Of a stretch of DNA of 64,000 bases, positions 41,010-47,212 are shown piece after piece. The position numbers and the translations under genes were made by a program. Source of the stretch: UBA2377 sp964429385 (lineage in GTDB: Bacteria; Verrucomicrobiota; Verrucomicrobiia; Opitutales; Opitutaceae); the NCBI GenBank assembly GCA_964429385.1, contig CAYSBR010000013.1, forward strand, positions 3,930 to 67,929, written 5' to 3'. Within the stretch, counting starts at the first letter, position 1. Each line of letters starts with the position of its first letter. Below the pieces are notes generated by a model. It was given only the letters and a program-made list of their open reading frames with translations, searched no databases and was not told the origin of the DNA.

Positions 41010-41180
41010 TCAGGTGCGCCAGTCGCTCAGGCGCAGGGTGGGGATGCGGGCGAATTCGCGGGTGTTGTTGGTTATCAAAGTCAGGCGGGCGCTCAGCGCC
41101 TGGCCGGCGATCAGGAGGTCATAAGGCCCGACCTTCTGACCGGCGACCGGCGTATTCGTCGTCTGGATTTCTGCCCCGTG
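41010..41180 (-). pseudogene. VapC-type PIN toxin, 3' relic
   Basis: On the minus strand the last 50 or so codons read VGPYDLLIAGQALSARLTLI, then TNNTREFARIPTLRLSDWRT and a TGA at 41010-41012. This is the C-terminal third of a VapC PIN ribonuclease, with the conserved Asp of GPYDLLIA and TNNTREF. The N-terminal PIN motifs are missing: the sequence upstream (about 41165-41250) does not continue the family. No vapB partner is present, so it is a dead fragment of a toxin-antitoxin pair. Confidence 0.65.
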
Positions 41181-41257
41181 GCCTTTGGCGGCGGTGTTGC
41201 CACCCAGGACGATGAGGCCGGGCTTGCAGACGGGGCCGGGCCGTGTAGCGTGCCGGC

Positions 41258-41485
41258 ATGAGCCAGATGCAGCGGATCACCTTCAACCCCAACCAGTGCG
41301 GCGGCCGGCCGTGCATCCGGGGTATGCGCATCCGGGTCAAGGACGTGCTCGACATGCTCGCCAGCGGAGCCACCGAGGCGGACATCCTCGAAAGCTATCC
41401 CTACCTTGAGCGCGAAGACATCCAGGCTTCGCTCGAATACGCCTCCAGGTCCGTGGACCATGCGGTGATGTCCCTCGCTAAGTGA
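41258..41485 (+). CDS. DUF433 antitoxin-like protein
   Basis: A 75-residue DUF433 protein: RITFNPNQCGGRPCIRGMRI followed by RVKDVLDMLASGATEADILESYPYLEREDI. The winged-helix DUF433 domain is found in antitoxins (VapB45-like) paired with DUF5615 toxins. It overlaps the next gene by four bases (GTGA), the usual toxin-antitoxin coupling. The likely role is DNA-binding autorepression and neutralisation of the partner. It appears intact, unlike the surrounding relics. Confidence 0.85.
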   Translation: MSQMQRITFNPNQCGGRPCIRGMRIRVKDVLDMLASGATEADILESYPYLEREDIQASLEYASRSVDHAVMSLAK

Positions 41486-41811
41486 AGTTTTTGGTCGATG
41501 CGCAGTTGCCACCCGCGCTGGCTCGTTGGCTGCGCGAGGCCGGCCACGAGGCCGCGCACGTCGAGGATGCGGGCCTGCGCGAGAGCGACGACCGCCTGAT
41601 CTGGGCCCACGCGCAGCAGACCGGCGCGGTGATCGTAACCAAGGACGAGGATTTTTCGGCCCGCGCCCAGCAGCAGCCGGACGGGCCCGTGATCGTGTGG
41701 CTGCGCGTCGGCAACACCACCAACCACGTTCTGCGCGCCTGGATCGAGCCGCGCCTGCCGGGCGTCGTGCAGTTGCTCGCGCAGGGCGGCCGCGTGGTCG
41801 AGGTCGTCTGA
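41482..41811 (+). CDS. DUF5615 PIN-like toxin
   Basis: A 109-residue Mut7-C/PIN-like protein. MKFLVDAQLPPALARWLREA carries the first acidic residue, AAHVEDAGLRESDDRLIWAHA the middle ones, and VIVTKDEDFSAR the last, all typical of DUF5615. It starts at GTG 41482 within the antitoxin stop. Predicted to be an RNase-like toxin neutralised by the DUF433 partner. The active-site acids look complete, so the pair is probably functional. Confidence 0.85.
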   Translation: MKFLVDAQLPPALARWLREAGHEAAHVEDAGLRESDDRLIWAHAQQTGAVIVTKDEDFSARAQQQPDGPVIVWLRVGNTTNHVLRAWIEPRLPGVVQLLAQGGRVVEVV

Positions 41812-41967
41812 AAATCCTGATCACCGCTTCCTTTTGGTCGCCGAGCTTCGTGGCAGCCGGACGATTCACAGAAAGCGGCTGCGGCCCGCTATATCATCTG
41901 CGTTTATCTGTAGTTTACCCGCCTTTGGCGACGCCGGAGGCGACCAGGGTTCAACTGCAAGCGCCCG

Positions 41968-41994
41968 GCCAATGCCGGGTGGACCGGCATTGGC
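41968..41994 (-). terminator. Strong stem-loop downstream of the ZnuD-like gene
   Basis: GCCAATGCCGG (41968-41978) and CCGGCATTGGC (41984-41994) form a perfect 11-bp stem with a 5-base loop, 13 bases past the receptor stop. It has no U tract on either strand, so it may stabilise the 3' end or stop transcription with Rho. Confidence 0.5.
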
Positions 41995-42006
41995 GGTTGG
42001 GCGGGG

Positions 42007-44268
42007 TTAGAAGCTAAGCCGCACCCCGGCGCTGACGCTGCGGCCGGCGAGGGGGGCGACGTCCTTCAGGAGCGAGGTGTGCAGCCGCGCTTCGGCGTCA
42101 CCCAGGTTGGTGCCGCGGAGGAAGAAATCCCACACGGTCCGGCCGGCCACGTGCCGGTAGGTGGCGTAGGCGCTGACGAGTTCGTAGCTGTCGGTGGGCA
42201 GTTCGTAGGGCGCGATGCGATGCTGGCCGGCGACCCACTGCACCTCGCCGCCGAGGGTGAAGGGGCCGTGGCTCCAGATGAGGCCGGCCTTGGTGCGGGC
42301 AGGGGTGATGCGGGGCAGGTGCTCGCGGTCACCCCGGTTGCGTCCGCGGGTGAAGTCGGCGCCGAGGGTCAGATCGAGCTGGTTTTCGCCGTCGCCGTGG
42401 AGGTGGAAGATCGCTTCCAGCTCGGCGCCGTGGAAATGGGCGTCGCGCTGGGCAAAGCGGTAAACCGGCAGGCCCGCCTCCTCTTCGCCATGATCGTGAT
42501 GGTCGTCGTGGTCATCGTGGTCGTGGTGGCCATGGAAGTGCCAGTGGTCGTGATGGGGGACGGCGATTTCCCCGGTCGGCGCCTCGAAGATGAAGCCGCT
42601 GAACCGGTGGGCGAACACGGTGGCCGCGCCGGTGACGAAGCCGGCGCGTTTGCGCAGGGAGAGATCAAGGGAGAGCGAGCGTTCGCGGCGGAGGTCGGGG
42701 CGACCGATTTCGTAGGCGCCGGTCGCGAGATGCGGACCGTCGGCATACAGCTCCTGCACGTTGGGGGCGCGTTCGGTGCGGGCGAGTGAGGCGGCGAGGG
42801 TCCAGGTCTCGTCAAGTTTCCACACGAGGCCGGTGGAGAGGCTCAGGGCGGTGTCGTCGCGATCAATCCCGGACCCATCGCGCAAGGCGAGGTCCTGGTT
42901 TTCGATCCGCGCGCCGATCTGCCAGGTGAGCGGGGAGAACTCGGCTTCCTCATAGAGGAAGAGCGCGTGCTGGGTGGTTCGGGAGGCGGGGACGAAGGCC
43001 TCGGCGCCGGCCGCGGCGAAGTCGCTGCGGCCCGCCTGCCAGCCAAACGAGCCGGCGAAGCGGCCGAGGGGCTGGTGGAGCAGTTCGATGCGGCCGTCGT
43101 AGCCGTGGTTGCGGAAGGTGGTGCCAACGGTGTCGCCTTCCAGCTCGGTGTGACGGTAGCGGGCGGTGCCGAGCTTGAAGCGGGCGCCGCGGAAGACGCC
43201 GAAGGGTTCGGTGATTTCGCCCTGAAATTCCCAGCGCCGCTGCCGCAGTTCAATGTTCACGTCCGGATGGGCGTGTTCGTCGCCATGGTCGTCGTGATCG
43301 TCATGATCATGGTCGTGATCGTGGTCATGATGGTCGTGCTCCTCCTCGTTGTGGAGGTGGACGTGAACTCCGGAGGGGATGCCGTAACGGGCATCGTGCA
43401 CACTGTGCGCGAGCCCGAAGTAGCCCCGACGTCCGACCCAGGACAGGCCGAAGGCGCCGCCTTCATGGCGCAGACCGGTGTTCGCGATGCGACCGAAGGC
43501 CGGGGGCGCTTCATCGTGATGATCGTGGTCATCGTCATGGTCGTGATCGTGATCATGGTCGTCATGATGATCTTCTTCGGCGAGGGCCCGGCGGCGGGCG
43601 CTTTCCGCGAAGCCGGGGATTTTGATGTCGGCAGTGCGCCGGTGGTAGTAGTCGGCATGCCAGGCGAGCGGCCCGGCGGCGCCTTCCAGCACGAGGCCGG
43701 CGGATTCCTCGCGGTCGGCGGAGTTGCCCCGCGCTTCCAGCCGTCCCTGCACGGGAGCGTCGGGCAGGGAGGTGTGGATGCGGTGGGTGATGACATTGAC
43801 CACGCCGCCCACGGCATTGCCGCCGTAGAGCAACGCGGCGGGCCCGCGCACGACTTCGACCCGCTCGATGAGGAGGGGATCGAGCGAGACGGCATGGTCG
43901 GCGCTGATGACGGAGGCATCGGTGGTGCCGAGACTGTTTTCGAGCACGCGGATGCGGTCGTTGCCGAGTCCGCGGATGACGGGCCGGCTGGCGCCGGGGC
44001 CGAACCAGGTGGAACTGACGCCGGGTTGATCGGCGAGCAGTTCGCCCAGCGAGGGCGCCATGCGCAGGGTGAGCTCACGCCCGGCCAGCACGCTGGTGGG
44101 TTGGGCAAGATCGGCCTGGCTGCGGGCGTAGGGCGAGGCGCTGATGACGAAATTCTCCAGCGCCAGCGGTTCGTCGTGGGCATGGTGATGATCCGGCGGC
44201 GGCTGGACTTGGGCCGCGGCGAGCGCGGCGGTGAGAAGATAGAATGAGGATGAACGAAAATTGGGCAT
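42007..44268 (-). CDS. His-rich TonB-dependent receptor, ZnuD-like
   Basis: A 753-residue outer-membrane receptor. The start at 44268 (MPNFRSSSFYLLTAALAA) gives a signal peptide. The plug has LADQPGVSSTWFGPGASRPVIRGLGNDRIRVLE with QVQPPPDHHHAHDE before it, and VEVVRGPAALLYGGNAVGG. The barrel carries three long His/Asp runs at about 43510-43590, 43265-43345 and 42480-42550, all predicted extracellular loops. They resemble the His-rich loops of Neisseria ZnuD, which bind zinc. The ending GRSVSAGVRLSF has the C-terminal aromatic. The likely substrate is zinc (or another divalent metal), taken up with TonB energy. It is the last gene after the DUF2946-like protein. Confidence 0.87.
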   Translation of the reverse strand: MPNFRSSSFYLLTAALAAAQVQPPPDHHHAHDEPLALENFVISASPYARSQADLAQPTSVLAGRELTLRMAPSLGELLADQPGVSSTWFGPGASRPVIRGLGNDRIRVLENSLGTTDASVISADHAVSLDPLLIERVEVVRGPAALLYGGNAVGGVVNVITHRIHTSLPDAPVQGRLEARGNSADREESAGLVLEGAAGPLAWHADYYHRRTADIKIPGFAESARRRALAEEDHHDDHDHDHDHDDDHDHHDEAPPAFGRIANTGLRHEGGAFGLSWVGRRGYFGLAHSVHDARYGIPSGVHVHLHNEEEHDHHDHDHDHDHDDHDDHGDEHAHPDVNIELRQRRWEFQGEITEPFGVFRGARFKLGTARYRHTELEGDTVGTTFRNHGYDGRIELLHQPLGRFAGSFGWQAGRSDFAAAGAEAFVPASRTTQHALFLYEEAEFSPLTWQIGARIENQDLALRDGSGIDRDDTALSLSTGLVWKLDETWTLAASLARTERAPNVQELYADGPHLATGAYEIGRPDLRRERSLSLDLSLRKRAGFVTGAATVFAHRFSGFIFEAPTGEIAVPHHDHWHFHGHHDHDDHDDHHDHGEEEAGLPVYRFAQRDAHFHGAELEAIFHLHGDGENQLDLTLGADFTRGRNRGDREHLPRITPARTKAGLIWSHGPFTLGGEVQWVAGQHRIAPYELPTDSYELVSAYATYRHVAGRTVWDFFLRGTNLGDAEARLHTSLLKDVAPLAGRSVSAGVRLSF

Positions 44269-44386
44269 GGTGGGTCCTGACGAAAGGTTGAAGACGCGCG
44301 CAGGCGTCGCGTTGGCATCCGCGGCGAGGTGCCGGCGGACGATGAGTTCCCCGCGCACACGGTGCGCCGGGGTGGTCACAGATTCG

Positions 44387-44779
44387 TCAGGCGACCGGTG
44401 GGCCGCGTCCCGGTTGATGGAGGTAACGCGGAGCCGTCAGGAGTGTCTCCTTGGCGGCGGCAGAAGTGGGTTCACTCCGAAATTCCGGAGGGGCGGCGGG
44501 GGCGATGGCGGGGGTCGCCAGGGCGACGCCTTGGGCAAACAGCACCACGGCGCAGGAGTGATCGGCATCGCCGGGGTCGCCGGCTTCCTGTTCCTCGTCG
44601 TGAGAGTGAGCGCAGCCGCAGGGGGCCGGAGTCGCGTCAGGCGCGTGTCCGTGGGCCAGATCGTGCAGGGTTGGGTTGACCGCCATCAGGCCCAGCCCGA
44701 ACACGAGCAGGGCGCAGCCCGCCGCGAGCGCTTGGCGGAGCAGGGCAAACAGGATGATCGGTGAAGGGCGGAGACGCAC
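44387..44779 (-). CDS. DUF2946-like His/Cys-rich membrane protein
   Basis: A 130-residue protein. An N-terminal helix (QALAAGCALLVFGLGLMAVN) is followed by HDLAHGHAPDATPAPCGCAH, SHDEEQEAGDPGDADHSCAV and a second hydrophobic stretch. The His and Cys cluster suggests metal binding in the periplasm. Similar DUF2946-type proteins often sit beside TonB metal receptors. It lies 118 bases upstream of the ZnuD-like gene on the same strand, so the pair is probably co-regulated. Its precise job is unknown. Confidence 0.62.
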   Translation of the reverse strand: MRLRPSPIILFALLRQALAAGCALLVFGLGLMAVNPTLHDLAHGHAPDATPAPCGCAHSHDEEQEAGDPGDADHSCAVVLFAQGVALATPAIAPAAPPEFRSEPTSAAAKETLLTAPRYLHQPGRGPPVA

Positions 44780-44830
44780 GGGGAAGATGAAACGCCCTGA
44801 TTATGGCAAAGTCGTCAAGGGGGGGCTTCC

Positions 44831-44948
44831 ATTGAGCCGAATAGGTGCAGGCGACCTCGCTGCGACCGGAGCCGCTCAGCGAGGCCGGTTGCGGCAAAAC
44901 GGGTCACGCGCCCGTTTTGCCGGTCGCCTCCATTGCGCGAGGCTCAAT
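44831..44948. repeat. 118-base nested palindrome (structured element)
   Basis: Four stems nest: ATTGAGCC (44831-44838) with GGCTCAAT (44941-44948); GGCGACC (44850-44856) with GGTCGCC (44922-44928); CTCGCTG (44856-44862) with CAGCGAG (44877-44883); GGCAAAACGGG (44893-44903) with CCCGTTTTGCC (44911-44921). The layout is a three-way junction. The outer right arm overlaps the stop codon of the CusF-like gene. It may be a dispersed repeat, a 3' processing signal or a structured RNA; it matches no RNA class I know. Confidence 0.6.
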
Positions 44949-45297
44949 TATCGGACTGCTCCCGGGCGGCGGGGTCGGCTTTGGCGGGCGGGAGGGGCTG
45001 GTAGTTTTCGTCGGTGAGCGTGATGTCCTCCAGCCGCCATTTGCCGCGGCTGCCATACAGGGTGGCGGTGAGGAAGGTGCCGGGCGTGAGGGTGGGCCAG
45101 TCGGCTTCGGGCACGGTGAAGGCCATGGTCATGGCTTTCATGAAGCCGGGGATTTCCTCGTGACGGACCATCACGAGTTTGCGGTCTTCCAGCACGCGGG
45201 TGACTTCGCCGCGCAGGGGGTGGCCGGTCTCGGCCACCGCGGTGAGGGCCATGACAAACAGGGCCAGGCCGGGGATCAGGTATTTTTTGGTGATCAT
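44944..45297 (-). CDS. CusF-like periplasmic copper-binding protein
   Basis: A 117-residue protein starting MITKKYLIPGLALFVMALTA at 45297, a signal peptide. The mature domain holds HPLRGEVTRVLEDRKLVMVR, HEEIPGFMKAMTMAFTVPEA and a small OB-fold ending. HEEIPGFM-x-AMTM is the CusF/copper-binding pattern, with His and Met ligands. CusF proteins carry Cu(I)/Ag(I) in the periplasm; related domains serve other copper-delivery roles. It is the last gene of a tight four-gene run with the cytochrome, the propeller and the siderophore-type receptor. Confidence 0.85.
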   Translation of the reverse strand: MITKKYLIPGLALFVMALTAVAETGHPLRGEVTRVLEDRKLVMVRHEEIPGFMKAMTMAFTVPEADWPTLTPGTFLTATLYGSRGKWRLEDITLTDENYQPLPPAKADPAAREQSDN

Positions 45298-45319
45298 GAT
45301 AAACAAAAGGTGAGTGGGT

Positions 45320-45823
45320 TCAGGGTGAGGCATAAATCGCCCGGGACAACTCCGCCGTGGTCCATGGGGCGAGGCGAGGGTGGGCGGTGCGGAGCGCCTG
45401 CACTTGCGAGGGAGTGACGACTTCCGGTCGGTCGCCCCATTCCTGCCGGATGTAGCTGACAATGGCGGCGAGTTCGCGGTCGGAAAGGAAGTGGCCTTGC
45501 GCGGGCATGACGCCGTCAAAAAACTGGCCGGCGACCTCCACCGGTCCCTCCAGCCCGTGCAGGGCGATGAGGATGAGCGCGGTGGGGTCCTCGGCCTGCA
45601 CGATAGGAGAGCCCGCCAGAGGCGGGAACAGGCCGGGCAGGCCTGCGCCGTCCATCATGTGGCAACCGGCGCAGGTGTTCACAAAGGGGGCGAGCCCCGG
45701 ATGCTGCGCTCCGGCTGCGGCGTTGCGCTTTTCAGATCCGCATCCGCTCAAGGTTGCCGCGATGAAGCAGGCAGCCGTGCCCAGCCGCAGGCGGAGCGGG
45801 GAGAGAAGGCGCAATGTTTTCAT
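45320..45823 (-). CDS. Lipoprotein c-type cytochrome
   Basis: A 167-residue protein. The signal peptide ends LSGC-GSE, a lipobox, so it is probably lipid-anchored. The mature part has one heme c site, CAGCHMMDGAG, and an axial Met in FFDGVMPAQGHFLSDRELAA. This is class I cytochrome c of the CccA/cbb3-subunit kind. It transfers electrons at the membrane surface. Lying between the propeller gene and the CusF-like gene, it might serve metal reduction or a copper oxidase chain; that is inference. Confidence 0.9.
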   Translation of the reverse strand: MKTLRLLSPLRLRLGTAACFIAATLSGCGSEKRNAAAGAQHPGLAPFVNTCAGCHMMDGAGLPGLFPPLAGSPIVQAEDPTALILIALHGLEGPVEVAGQFFDGVMPAQGHFLSDRELAAIVSYIRQEWGDRPEVVTPSQVQALRTAHPRLAPWTTAELSRAIYASP

Positions 45824-45838
45824 GCCGGTGCGCGGGGT

Positions 45839-47200
45839 TCAATGGGCGTGCTCGTGATGCTGCCGGGTGGCTTCGGATTGCGGGGCCGGCGCGATCATCG
45901 CTTCCAGGGTCAGCGCCGGCTCGGCGGGCACAGGCAGGGCTGAAAGGAGCAGGGTGCGGATCCGGCTTTCCGTGCCTTCCTCGGTGTAGGCGAGAACGAG
46001 GTTGCCATCCGCGCGCAGGGCGAGGCGGGGAAATCCGCTGGCGCGGGCCTGGGAGGTTTCGGCGACCAGCCAGGGCTTGGAGAGCAGACCGGCGGCATTG
46101 AAGGTGCGCAGGTAGATGCCGGCGGAGGTGCCGGCCGACTTGGCCTCCAGCCATGAGGAGACGGCCCGTTGATCCGGCAGCATCACACAATCCACCCGTC
46201 CCATCGGCCGGCCGAGGTCCAGCGGCAGTGCCGGGCCAAGGGTGCGACCGGCGTCGGAGGAGAACTTGCTGCTGACGCGGGAGACGCCCCCGGCGGCGGT
46301 GAACCAGACGATGGCCATCGTGTCGCCGTGCGCGCTGGCGGCCGGCCCGTTCACGGGGCAGGCGGGGATAATCCACCCGTCCGGGTGCAGCACGGCGGGT
46401 TCGCCCCATGCCTGTCCGTCGAAGAGGGCGATCCAATTATCGCGCACTTCGTCGCGGGTGTGGCCACGATAGGAGACGAGCAGGCCGTCGCCGGGCAGGA
46501 CGGCGAGAGTCGTCTGGCAGCAGGTGCACACATCGGGATCGACCACCCATTCGCGCAAGGTGGTGCCATTGGGGGCGAGAAGGCGGGCGTTCAGCCGCAT
46601 GGATGGCGTGTAGGGCGCGTGGGGATCGCGGGCCGGACCGTGATGATGATCGGCGTGCGGGTCGCGGGGCGCTCGGGCGGGCGGGGCTTCACCCGGAGGC
46701 CGGGGTGGGCGTGTGCTTTGGAGCCAGACAGCCATGACCCGGCCGTCGCTGAGCGGGGCGAGGGAGATAAACTCATGGCCGAGGGGCGCAGATTTGGTCC
46801 AGGTGTGCCCGCCATCGCGGGAGCGGGCCAGCCAGCCGGAGTAGCCGCGCTGGCCACCTTCGCGACCTTGGAACCATTGGACCCAGAGCTGACCGTCGTC
46901 CGCGACGACCAGGGTGCCGAAGTCGGCCCAGTTTTCCAGCAGGAGCGGCGTGCTGACCACGGGCAGGGGCTTGGACCACTCACGACCACCGGGGGGCAGG
47001 GTGGAGAGCCAGATGGCGCGTTCCCCGGTCTGCAGGCCGGGACCGGCAAACATCAGATACACGGTGCCATCCGGCGCGGTGTGCAGCCGGGGCGTGCCGG
47101 ATTGCAACGGGGCGGGGCTGGTGAGTTCGACGCAGCCCGGCTCGGCCCGGGCGAGGAGCCCCAGGCCGAGGGCGAGGATGAAGAGGAGAGAGTACTTCAT
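45839..47200 (-). CDS. Secreted BNR/sialidase-like beta-propeller with CTCCQ motif
   Basis: A 453-residue protein with signal peptide MKYSLLFILALGLGLLARA. Asp-box repeats (SRDGGHTWTK, SSDAGRTL) mark a six-bladed sialidase-like propeller. It lacks the Arg triad and acid of true sialidases as far as I can see. A Cys cluster, VVDPDVCTCCQTTLAV, a second Cys in IIPACPVNGP, and a His-rich insert HADHHHGPARDPHAP suggest metal or heme contact. It follows the TonB receptor by 12 bases and precedes the cytochrome by 15, so all are one transcript. I infer a periplasmic or surface metal-handling role; sugar cleavage is unlikely. Confidence 0.75.
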   Translation of the reverse strand: MKYSLLFILALGLGLLARAEPGCVELTSPAPLQSGTPRLHTAPDGTVYLMFAGPGLQTGERAIWLSTLPPGGREWSKPLPVVSTPLLLENWADFGTLVVADDGQLWVQWFQGREGGQRGYSGWLARSRDGGHTWTKSAPLGHEFISLAPLSDGRVMAVWLQSTRPPRPPGEAPPARAPRDPHADHHHGPARDPHAPYTPSMRLNARLLAPNGTTLREWVVDPDVCTCCQTTLAVLPGDGLLVSYRGHTRDEVRDNWIALFDGQAWGEPAVLHPDGWIIPACPVNGPAASAHGDTMAIVWFTAAGGVSRVSSKFSSDAGRTLGPALPLDLGRPMGRVDCVMLPDQRAVSSWLEAKSAGTSAGIYLRTFNAAGLLSKPWLVAETSQARASGFPRLALRADGNLVLAYTEEGTESRIRTLLLSALPVPAEPALTLEAMIAPAPQSEATRQHHEHAH

Positions 47201-47212
47201 GGCAGGTATTTC

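Noticed and set aside
43265..43590. CRISPR-like or satellite repeats
   Set aside because: The repetition comes from in-frame His and Asp codons within a receptor gene; there are no spacers of constant length.
42967..44247. Plus-strand frame with Val/Ile/Met runs suggesting membrane helices
   Set aside because: The hydrophobic runs are the antisense of His/Asp codon repeats in the ZnuD-like loops (GTGATCATG opposite CATGATCAC).
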